From positions 6,529 through 13,151 of the forward strand of contig JAFKKW010000448.1 in the NCBI GenBank assembly GCA_017304275.1: a stretch of DNA of 6,623 nt, given 5' to 3'. The DNA comes from Hyphomicrobiales bacterium. GTDB taxonomy: Bacteria > Pseudomonadota > Alphaproteobacteria > Rhizobiales > Hyphomicrobiaceae. Positions 1 to 5,716 of the stretch are shown here, in pieces; the first letter of the stretch is position 1; every line of letters begins with the position of its first letter. The position numbers were made by a program, and so were the translations under genes. A model generated the notes under the pieces. That model searched no databases and was not told the DNA's origin. It worked only from the letters and a program-made list of their open reading frames with translations.

Positions 1-924
1 CTTGGAGGCGCGGTCGTAGGCGTCGAGCAGCGTGCCGGCCTCGGCGACGCCGCACGGATTGGCATGCTTGACGATGACGCACGCGGGCTTGTCGGCGAAC
101 GACTTCACGCATTCGAGGGCGGCGTCGCTGTCGCCGATGTTGTTGTAGGAGAGCTCCTTGCCGAGCAACTGGCGTGCGCTCGAGATCGTCCCCGGCGCGG
201 GGTCACGGGCCGTGTAGAACGCCGCGCCCTGGTGCGGGTTCTCGCCGTAGCGCATGTCGATCGCTTTCAGATACTGCGTCGAGAAGGTGGGCGGGAAGCC
301 GTCCGCGTTGCCGTCGGCGCTCTCGGCCACAGCGCCGAGCCAGTTGCTGATGGCGCCATCGTAAGACGCCGTACGGGCGTAGGCCTTGGCGGCCATACGC
401 TTGCGGAACGCGGGAGTCGTCCGGCCGTGGTTCGCCGCCATCTCGGCGAACAGCGCCGCATAGTCGGCGCGATCGATAATGACCGTTACCGACGCGTGGT
501 TCTTGGCGGCAGCGCGGATCATCGCCGGGCCGCCGATGTCGATGTTCTCGACGCAATCGTCGAAAGACGCCCCGCTCGCGAGCGTCTGCTCGAACGGGTA
601 GAGGTTGACGATCAGGAGATCGATGGCAGCGATCTTGTGGGTCTCTGCGGCCGCCATATGCTCCTCGTTGCCGCGCACGCCCAGCAGGCCGCCGTGAATC
701 GCCGGGTGGAGCGTCTTGACGCGCCCGTCCATGATCTCGGGAAAGCCCGTCACGTCCGCGACATCGGTGACGGCGAGGCCGATGCCCTTCAGCTTCGCGG
801 CCGTGCCGCCGGTCGAGATCAGCTCGATGTTCCACTCCGCGAGCGTCTGGGCCAGCTCGTCCAGCCCCGTCTTGTCGGAGAGCGAGATCAACGCGCGGCG
901 GATTCTGGGATTCGGATCTTTCAT
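1..924 (-). CDS. purH: Bifunctional AICAR formyltransferase / IMP cyclohydrolase PurH, N-terminal 308 residues (cut by left edge)
   Basis: PurH catalyses the last two steps of de novo purine synthesis in the cytoplasm: formylation of AICAR with 10-formyl-THF, then ring closure of FAICAR to IMP. The frame is open from the ATG at 924 to base 1 without a stop. The N-terminal MGS-like cyclohydrolase domain covers about residues 10-150, with LISLSDKTG (12-20), STGGTAAKL (37-45), and GFPEIMDGRVKTLHP followed by IHGG (60-79). The formyltransferase domain begins near residue 200, with RYGENPHQ (225-232), SYNNIGDSDAALE (259-271) and KHANPCG (286-292), which carries the Lys-His pair known to be catalytic in this family. 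Family members are about 530 residues, so roughly 220 C-terminal residues lie outside the window. The start is fixed by an in-frame TAG at 936-934. An AAGGA sequence (941-937) lies 12 bases upstream, a slightly long ribosome-binding spacing. The gene follows the heparinase-family gene after 30 bases, so it is probably its operon partner. Confidence 0.97.
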   Translation of the reverse strand, partial: MKDPNPRIRRALISLSDKTGLDELAQTLAEWNIELISTGGTAAKLKGIGLAVTDVADVTGFPEIMDGRVKTLHPAIHGGLLGVRGNEEHMAAAETHKIAAIDLLIVNLYPFEQTLASGASFDDCVENIDIGGPAMIRAAAKNHASVTVIIDRADYAALFAEMAANHGRTTPAFRKRMAAKAYARTASYDGAISNWLGAVAESADGNADGFPPTFSTQYLKAIDMRYGENPHQGAAFYTARDPAPGTISSARQLLGKELSYNNIGDSDAALECVKSFADKPACVIVKHANPCGVAEAGTLLDAYDRASK

Positions 925-933
925 GGGTCGTCT

Positions 934-954
934 CTATCCTTGGACGTCTTTCAT
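934..954 (-). other. Six-codon reading frame between the heparinase-family gene and purH
   Basis: The TGA stop of the heparinase-family gene (957-955) is followed directly by an ATG (954-952). This opens a frame encoding MKDVQG and ending in TAG at 936-934. It is in the same frame as purH, whose ATG lies 9 bases after the TAG. The AAGGA that probably serves purH lies inside its fifth and sixth codons. Seen: the abutting stop and start, and the short frame. Inferred: ribosomes finishing the upstream gene could re-initiate here and affect purH translation. It has no convincing ribosome-binding site of its own and may be chance. Confidence 0.25.
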
Positions 955-2673
955 TCACGTCTCAGCCTGGTGCTGGCCTTCCAAAACCCAGCGGACCTCC
1001 GTCTCGCCGAAGGTGGCACCGCGGGCCACGATCTGAAGCGAGCGGCGCGGGCCGGCCGAGTCGGCGAAATAGGTGCTTTCCTCGATCGCAAGCCGCGCGC
1101 CCTCGAGGCTGAACCACCACGTATCCCCACCCGGCAGCTCGATGACGGCGATGCTCGGATTGTCGCTCCGCCTGCAGCGGACCGCCGGGTGCAGGTGGAA
1201 ATGGATGGCGAACGGCACGTCCTGACGCAAGCGGATGGTGCCGCTCTTGCCGGCAAGCCGGTCGATGCCGAGCAGGCGACGGCCCGCAGCGCCGAGCGCC
1301 AGCGTGCGATGGTGCATCAGATTGAAGCGGCGCATGTAGCCGTCGTGCCGGGCCGTGAGCTCGACGCCACCGTCGTGCGCCTCGACCTTGGCGGCGACCT
1401 CATCCGGGAAGCGGATCGGCGGACCGCCGACCAGATCCTCCAGCATACGGTGACGGATCAGCTTCGACGACGACTTCTCGCCGAGACAGAGCGTGTTGTG
1501 ACTCGCGGTCGCGCGCGCGGCCGCCCGCCATTCGATGTTGGCGGAGGAGGGCGCGCCGCCGTTGACGAGCATCAGCGCCGTGCCGACGCTGAACTCGAAA
1601 GACAGGCAGCTCGCGTGCGCCTCCGCGGCTGACTCCAGCGGCGGCGGCGGTCCCGCGTCCATGATCAGGATCGCCGGTCCGCGCTCGAGGCGAATGTATT
1701 TCGATGCGGGTGCGTTTGCGGGTACGGCGCCCGGGTTGTCGTCGTAGACGAGCACGGTTGCGAGCCCCGCCGGCGAGGCGACGCCCATGCCGTTGAAGCG
1801 CGCGAGCATGCCGTCGCCCAGACGCATGTACTTCAACATGCCCAGCATGGCCTTGAGCGCGGAGGCGAACTCGGGCGGCGTGCGGCGGCTGCGCGCGACA
1901 AAACACTGGCCGAGCGGCAGAAGATCCAGGATCAGCTCGACGAGAATGCCGGGGTTGCGGCTGACGTGGCCGCCATCGGGGAGGATCTGCCGCTCCAACT
2001 CCTGCACGAACAACTTTTCGGTTTCACTCACCTGCGCTTCGTGGCCGGAAATGCAGAGCTGCGCGAGCAACAGGGCGAGCAGCGACAGCAGGCGCGGATA
2101 GCCGCTGGCGCTGGTGCGCCAGTTCGCAGCCAGGCGCACGAGCTGCAGCCCGAGGCTCTCGGTGATAACCTCATAGGTCTCGGCATCGGCCTCCTCCAGG
2201 AGGAGGCTCGAATGAGAGATCCACGAGATCAACCGTCGTCCGGTGACGTGCGGCTCCCAGGCGAGGCCCCCGCCGCCGCCGCGATGACGCATCGCCCACT
2301 CGGCCGCGAGGAGCTGCGCCATCTCGCGCGCCTCGGGTCGGTCCACCGCATCGAGGTGACGCAGCCACGCGAAACCGTGCAGCGCCCGCGCCCATCCTTC
2401 GCTGGGCGGAACGAGATCGAAGGGCGACACGTCGTCGGCGAGCGCGACGGCTCCCGCGAGGCCGAACTGCCCGCCCTCGACCTCGTCCCAGAAGCTCGGG
2501 TCGGCGGTGCGCAAGTCTTGCGGCACGATGAGAAGCTGCTCGGCGGCGGTGGCGCTGAACTGCCAGCGGAAGGGCGGCGCGCAGAGGACGGACGAGATCG
2601 CCTCGCGCCGCAGACGGTCTGCGGCGAGGTGCGTGATCCTGATCCGTTCCGAAATCTTGAGCCGTGACGCCAT
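955..2673 (-). CDS. Heparinase II/III family protein, substrate unknown
   Basis: This 572-residue protein resembles the heparinase II/III-like proteins of Hyphomicrobiales. These have an N-terminal all-helical toroid (here about residues 90-300) and a C-terminal beta-sandwich (about 330-565) as in polysaccharide lyases. Visible family-like blocks are LIVPQDLRTADPS (48-60), SPFDLVPPSEGWARALHGF (83-101), GRRLISWISHS (145-155), LPDGGHVSRNP (231-241), the acidic and His-rich stretch EAHASCLSFEF (351-361), LVNGGAP (369-375) and ATASHNTL (388-395). Characterised relatives cleave acidic glycans by beta-elimination, but I cannot assign the catalytic residues or a substrate here. The N-terminus is basic and polar, with no signal peptide or membrane segment, which is odd for a secreted lyase. 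The start at 2673 is firm: an in-frame TGA lies 12 bases upstream and AAGGAA sits about 4 bases before the ATG. It follows rsmB by 145 bases and precedes purH by 30. The fold assignment is good; enzymatic activity is uncertain. Confidence 0.9.
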   Translation of the reverse strand: MASRLKISERIRITHLAADRLRREAISSVLCAPPFRWQFSATAAEQLLIVPQDLRTADPSFWDEVEGGQFGLAGAVALADDVSPFDLVPPSEGWARALHGFAWLRHLDAVDRPEAREMAQLLAAEWAMRHRGGGGGLAWEPHVTGRRLISWISHSSLLLEEADAETYEVITESLGLQLVRLAANWRTSASGYPRLLSLLALLLAQLCISGHEAQVSETEKLFVQELERQILPDGGHVSRNPGILVELILDLLPLGQCFVARSRRTPPEFASALKAMLGMLKYMRLGDGMLARFNGMGVASPAGLATVLVYDDNPGAVPANAPASKYIRLERGPAILIMDAGPPPPLESAAEAHASCLSFEFSVGTALMLVNGGAPSSANIEWRAAARATASHNTLCLGEKSSSKLIRHRMLEDLVGGPPIRFPDEVAAKVEAHDGGVELTARHDGYMRRFNLMHHRTLALGAAGRRLLGIDRLAGKSGTIRLRQDVPFAIHFHLHPAVRCRRSDNPSIAVIELPGGDTWWFSLEGARLAIEESTYFADSAGPRRSLQIVARGATFGETEVRWVLEGQHQAET

Positions 2674-2740
2674 ACGCTTCCTTCAGGCCACGCCCGCGCC
2701 GGGACCTCGCGCTGGAGACCGGGCGCGGCTCCGCTTCCTA

Positions 2741-2768
2741 ATGGTAGCATGACGACTTGCGTCCTCAA
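2741..2768 (-). promoter_or_regulatory. Possible sigma70-type promoter for the heparinase-family gene and purH
   Basis: On the minus strand TTGAGG (2768-2763) is followed after 16 bases by TACCAT (2746-2741). Each hexamer matches the sigma70 consensus at four of six positions, including the most important bases of the -10 box. Transcription would start near 2734 and leave a leader of about 60 bases before the ATG at 2673. The 145-base gap after rsmB makes a separate promoter plausible. Such matches arise by chance, and alphaproteobacterial promoters are loosely conserved, so this is only a candidate. Confidence 0.3.
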
Positions 2769-2791
2769 TCGGCCGCGTCCGACTTATAGGC

Positions 2792-2805
2792 TTGGAAACA
2801 TCCAA
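2792..2805. repeat. Small inverted repeat downstream of rsmB
   Basis: TTGGA (2792-2796) and TCCAA (2801-2805) form a perfect 5-base stem around a 4-base loop, 13 bases beyond the rsmB stop codon. Flanking sequence on one side is AAAATTTT-like, giving a local AT-rich island in GC-rich DNA. In the rsmB direction no T run follows the stem, so it is a poor intrinsic terminator. A role in ending or protecting the rsmB transcript is possible but weakly supported. Confidence 0.2.
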
Positions 2806-2818
2806 AATTTTCATGGAC

Positions 2819-4174
2819 CTAGCTCTGCCTTACGAGGCGGGCGGCGTAAAACCCATCGAGGCCGGACATCGAGGGCTCGTCCTGCGGCAGATGGCAGGGC
2901 AGCGTACGAAGGTCGCCGTCAGGGGTGATCCACTCGGTCGCGATGCCTGCTTCTGCAGGGGCAATCCCGAGGCGGGCGAATTGCGGGTTTGCCTGCAGGA
3001 ACTCCGCGATCCGCGCCTCGCCTTCCTCGGGCTCTAGCGAGCAGGTGCAGTAGACGAGCTGGCCGCCGGGGGCGACGAGACGCGCCGCGCGGTCGAGCAA
3101 CTTTGCCTGCAGGGCGACGCGGGCGCTGGTGTCGTCTTTGCGGCGCAGGTGCAGGATGTCGGGGTGGCGGCGGATGGTGCCGGTGGCGCTGCAGGGTGCG
3201 TCGAGCAGCACGGCGTCGAACGTGCGGGCCGGCTCCCAGGTCAGCACGTCGGCTTCGACGACGTCGGCTTCGAGCTTCAATCGCGCAAGGTTCTCCTTGA
3301 GGCGTGCGAGGCGCGCCATCGACTGATCGACGGCCGTGACATTCGCGCCGGCGGCTGCAAGCTCCGCCGTCTTGCCGCCGGGGGCCGCGCAGAGGTCCGC
3401 GACGTCGCGACCGGCCACCTCGCCCAGCAGGCGTACGGGAAGTGCGGCGGCGGCGTCCTGCACCCACCAGTCGCCGGTTGCGAAGCCTGGCATCTGGTCG
3501 ACGCGTCCGGCGCCCTGGCGGCTCACGCGGACCGTGCCGGTCGGCAGCACGATGCCGCCGAAGCGGCCTGCCCAGGCTTCCGGCTCCGATTTCACCGAGA
3601 GGTCGAGGGCTGCTTCGGCGAGCGATGCGGCCGCGATCTCGCGCGCGTGCGTCTCGCCATAAGCCTCCGTCCAGCGTTGGAGCAGCCAGGAGGGAATGTT
3701 GGCTACGACCGGATCGAGACCGGCGCGCACGTCCTTGCCGGTTGCCGCCACACGGCGCAGCACGGCGTTGGTCAGCTTGTCGAAGCGTCGCGCCTTCGGG
3801 TCGGCGCGGCACTGGTCGACGGCTAGACTGATGGCGGCATGGGGCGGTGTATCGAGCAAGAGGAGCTGGGCGGACGCGCCGAGCAGGATCGGCCGCAAGG
3901 TTCCCGTGTCAGCCGGCAGCGGCTTGTCGAGGAACGAGGAGATGACCGCATCCAACTCGCCCTTGTGACGCAGCACGCTCATGACGAGGAGCCGCGCAAA
4001 GGCGCGGTCGCGCGCGTCGAGCGGTCCCCATTTGCCGACCGCCGCCTCGAAGGCGTCATCGAGCGGGCGTCCGCGATCCAGGATGCTCACAAGGCAGGCG
4101 ACCGCCGCCTCGCGCGCGGCGAAGCCCTGGGGCTTCGGACGCGGCTTCTGATGCGGGCGGGGCGATGGGGGCAT
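2819..4174 (-). CDS. rsmB: 16S rRNA (cytosine(967)-C5)-methyltransferase RsmB
   Basis: The protein has 451 residues, close to the 429 of E. coli RsmB, which uses S-adenosylmethionine to methylate C967 of 16S rRNA before 30S assembly is complete. The N-terminus starts with a Pro/Lys/Arg-rich tail (1-17), followed by a NusB-like helical RNA-binding domain (about 18-150) with LDARDRAFARLLV (52-64) and FDKLTNAVLRR (131-141). The C-terminal Rossmann methyltransferase domain has the SAM-binding motif DLCAAPGGKT (260-269), DAPCSATGTIRRHPDI (325-340) with the motif IV cysteine C328, and YCTCSLEPEE (375-384) with the motif VI Thr-Cys pair, where C378 is the expected nucleophile. Both catalytic cysteines are therefore present. 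An in-frame TGA at 4231-4229 with no better start after it supports the ATG at 4174, although no strong ribosome-binding site is visible. It lies 113 bases downstream of htpX on the same strand, so read-through from htpX is likely. Confidence 0.95.
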   Translation of the reverse strand: MPPSPRPHQKPRPKPQGFAAREAAVACLVSILDRGRPLDDAFEAAVGKWGPLDARDRAFARLLVMSVLRHKGELDAVISSFLDKPLPADTGTLRPILLGASAQLLLLDTPPHAAISLAVDQCRADPKARRFDKLTNAVLRRVAATGKDVRAGLDPVVANIPSWLLQRWTEAYGETHAREIAAASLAEAALDLSVKSEPEAWAGRFGGIVLPTGTVRVSRQGAGRVDQMPGFATGDWWVQDAAAALPVRLLGEVAGRDVADLCAAPGGKTAELAAAGANVTAVDQSMARLARLKENLARLKLEADVVEADVLTWEPARTFDAVLLDAPCSATGTIRRHPDILHLRRKDDTSARVALQAKLLDRAARLVAPGGQLVYCTCSLEPEEGEARIAEFLQANPQFARLGIAPAEAGIATEWITPDGDLRTLPCHLPQDEPSMSGLDGFYAARLVRQS

Positions 4175-4287
4175 GCGGGATTCCAGACTGCGCGGCCCCG
4201 ACCGGATGGTTCCGGGCGAGGCCGCTCTTCAACTTCCCATGGCCGTCCAGACGGGCCGCGTCAAGCGCGACCCTCATGCCGGCATTG

Positions 4288-5259
4288 TCAGCCCCAGGGG
4301 CCGCGGGACGACCGCGGGCCGGGCGACTGCGACCACGGGTCGGTGGGGCCGGCCTGCTCGATCGAGGATCCGCCGCCATCAAGGTTCACGCCGTTGCGCG
4401 TCAACTCCTGGGCCAATGCCTCGAGCGCAGCGATCCGGTTCTCGGTGTTGGGATGGGTCGAGAACAGGTTGTCCATACCCTGGCCGGTGAGCGGGTTGAT
4501 GATGAACATGTGGGCGGCGGCCGGCACGGCCTCGGCCTCCTCGTTCGGGATGCGGCGCGCGGCACGATCGATCTTGACGAGGGCGGACGAGAGCCAGCGC
4601 GGGTTGCCGCAGATCATCGCGCCGAGACGGTCGGCCTGGTACTCGCGCGAGCGGCTGATGGCCATCTGCACCAGCATGGCGGCGAACGGCGCGACCAGCA
4701 TGGCGAGGATGGCGCCGATCATGCCGACGCCGCTACGGTCGTTGTTGTGGCCGCCAAAGAGAGCGCCGAACTGCAGGTACTGGGCAAGCATGGAGATCGC
4801 GCCGCCGATGGTCGCCGCGACGGTCATGGTCAGCGTATCGCGGTTCTTGATGTGCGCGAGCTCATGCGCGATGACGCCGGCCGCTTCCTCTCGCGAGAGC
4901 GCTTCGAGCAGGCCCGACGTGGCAGCGACGGCGGCGCGCGACGGGCTGCGGCCGGTCGCGAACGCGTTCGGCTGCGGGTTGTCCATGATGTAGACGCGCG
5001 GCATCGGCAGGTCGGCGCGGCGCGCGAGATCGCGGACGAGGCCGTAGTACTCCGGCGCCGTGCGCTCATCGACCTCGTGCGCTCCGAACATGCGGAGCAC
5101 CATCTTGTCGGAGTTCCAGAAGCTGAACAGGTTCATGGCCAGCGCCACGAAGAAGGCGATGACCATGCCCTGCTGCCCGCCAATCGCCGCGCCCATGGCG
5201 ACGAAAATCGCGGTCAGGGCCGCGAGCAACATGGCCGTCTTGGCGTAGTTCATCGGCAT
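4288..5259 (-). CDS. htpX: Protease HtpX, inner-membrane zinc metalloprotease (M48B)
   Basis: HtpX degrades damaged or misfolded membrane proteins from the cytoplasmic face of the inner membrane, alongside FtsH. This 323-residue protein has two N-terminal hydrophobic segments (about 7-26 and 30-47) and the zinc motif HELAH (132-136), with E133 as the general base. Two more hydrophobic stretches follow (about 145-166 and 177-200), then SREYQAD (204-210), in which E206 is the expected third zinc ligand. Near the C-terminus the conserved STHPNTENRIAALE (267-280) is present. After residue 290 comes a Gly/Ser/Pro-rich, probably disordered tail ending in RGPWG. The frame is open further upstream to 5415, but I chose 5259 because GGAG lies 6 bases before it and HtpX proteins begin with a short N-terminus before the first membrane helix. 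A second ATG at 5253 is possible. The gene heads the minus-strand cluster and diverges from the DUF1674 gene. Confidence 0.96.
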   Translation of the reverse strand: MPMNYAKTAMLLAALTAIFVAMGAAIGGQQGMVIAFFVALAMNLFSFWNSDKMVLRMFGAHEVDERTAPEYYGLVRDLARRADLPMPRVYIMDNPQPNAFATGRSPSRAAVAATSGLLEALSREEAAGVIAHELAHIKNRDTLTMTVAATIGGAISMLAQYLQFGALFGGHNNDRSGVGMIGAILAMLVAPFAAMLVQMAISRSREYQADRLGAMICGNPRWLSSALVKIDRAARRIPNEEAEAVPAAAHMFIINPLTGQGMDNLFSTHPNTENRIAALEALAQELTRNGVNLDGGGSSIEQAGPTDPWSQSPGPRSSRGPWG

Positions 5260-5331
5260 TCGTTCACTCCAGGTTGAACCGCATCCGCCGCGCCGCGACT
5301 TTGGCCGCATCGCGGATGTCTTCGGATCTGC

Positions 5332-5360
5332 TATATAGGAAGGGTGCGGGCGGACGACCA
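5332..5360 (-). promoter_or_regulatory. Possible htpX promoter in the divergent gap
   Basis: The 132-base gap between htpX and the DUF1674 gene contains the palindrome CTATATAG (5331-5338), its only strongly AT-rich spot. On the minus strand TATATA (5337-5332) has a poor -35-like TGGTCG (5360-5355) 17 bases upstream, which would give a leader of about 65 bases for htpX. Read as CCTATAT from 5339, the same spot also resembles the -10 element I recall for the alphaproteobacterial heat-shock factor RpoH. That would fit htpX, a heat-shock gene in E. coli. The matching CTTG-type -35 box is not convincing. Being palindromic, the box could instead serve the plus-strand gene, but no good -35 is visible there. 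Confidence 0.3.
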
Positions 5361-5391
5361 GCACCCCCAATAAACGTGGACATGGCGCGCG

Positions 5392-5619
5392 ATGACGCTT
5401 CCCGACGACGGACAAAACCCCTCCGTATCCGAGCCGGTGGAGACCGAGCAGAGGCCGCTACCTGCCGCCGCCCAGCGCGCACTCGCCGAGGCGGCGGAGC
5501 GTCGCGCCGCAGCCGCGCGCGCTCAACACCGCATGCCGCCTGAGGTCGGCGGGTCGGCCGGTCCCGAGCCGACGCGCTACGGCGATTGGGAAAAGGGCGG
5601 CATCGCCAGCGATTTCTGA
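5392..5619 (+). CDS. DUF1674 / SDHAF4-family protein, probable succinate dehydrogenase assembly factor
   Basis: This is a small protein of 75 residues. Its conserved end, GPEPTRYGDWEKGGIASDF (residues 57-75), is the hallmark of DUF1674, the family of mitochondrial SDHAF4. In eukaryotes SDHAF4 binds the flavinated SdhA subunit and promotes its joining with SdhB; a like role in bacteria is inferred from homology. The N-terminal half is polar, with an Ala/Arg/Glu-rich helix (about 24-45) and no membrane segment, as expected for a soluble cytoplasmic factor. An in-frame TAA at 5371-5373 and the absence of other in-frame starts fix the ATG at 5392. Ribosome binding is weak: GTGGA (5376-5380) lies 11 bases upstream. 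An ATG at 5382 is in another frame and gives no family match. It is transcribed away from htpX, with no sdh genes nearby in the window. Confidence 0.9.
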   Translation: MTLPDDGQNPSVSEPVETEQRPLPAAAQRALAEAAERRAAAARAQHRMPPEVGGSAGPEPTRYGDWEKGGIASDF

Positions 5620-5664
5620 TCGGACGGCGTTTCAGCCATCCTTGTTGTGCGGCACATCCTCCGT

Positions 5665-5701
5665 TTGAAAACCGGTTCCCACTTTTCCTCTAGCGCTCTA
5701 G
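5665..5701 (+). repeat. Rhizobiales-type intergenic repeat-like element
   Basis: The gap between the DUF1674 gene and the extensin-like gene contains GAAAACCGGTTCCCACTTTT (5667-5686), followed by CCTCTAGCGCTCTAG up to 5701. From memory, near-identical strings (AAAACCGGTTCCCACTTTT, then a short variable part and GCTCTAG) occur many times between genes in Hyphomicrobiales genomes. Seen here: the inner palindrome AACCGGTT (5670-5677) and outer arms GAAAA / TTTTC (5667-5671 and 5683-5687), which could pair. The leading TTGAAA (5665-5670) resembles a -35 box, but no good -10 follows at 16-18 bases. Only one copy lies in this window, so its repeat status rests on recall. Confidence 0.55.
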
Positions 5702-5716
5702 GTTACCCGCGGGGAC

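Noticed and set aside
64..1632. A 522-residue plus-strand open frame across purH and the heparinase-family gene
   Set aside because: It lies antisense to two clearly recognisable genes, is rich in Arg/Ala/Asp/Val as expected for the complement of GC-rich codons, shows no family motif and crosses the 30-base junction between the real genes.
2229..2768. A 179-residue minus-strand frame overlapping the start of the heparinase-family gene
   Set aside because: It is out of frame with the heparinase-family gene, Arg/Ser/Pro-rich and lacks any motif; the heparinase start has a good ribosome-binding site and an in-frame stop upstream.
4175..4287. TTGACG in the htpX-rsmB gap as a -35 box for rsmB, and a GGCC-rich inverted repeat (4241-4257) as a terminator
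   Set aside because: The bases 17 downstream of TTGACG read CATGGG, a poor -10 box. The inverted repeat needs a bulge or a long loop and has no T run on either strand.
4056..4382. A 108-residue minus-strand frame overlapping the end of htpX and the start of rsmB
   Set aside because: It overlaps coding sequence on both sides in another frame, is Pro/Arg/Ala-rich without motif, and the htpX and rsmB boundaries explain the region fully.
3839..4993. Long plus-strand open frames (384 and 370 residues) opposite rsmB and htpX
   Set aside because: Both are antisense to genes with intact catalytic motifs, have shadow-like composition and no recognisable domain.
5260..5415. N-terminal extension of HtpX to a start at 5415
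   Set aside because: The extra 52 residues are Arg/Pro-rich, unlike HtpX N-termini, would run through the divergent promoter gap and overlap the DUF1674 gene. The ATG at 5259 has a well-spaced GGAG.
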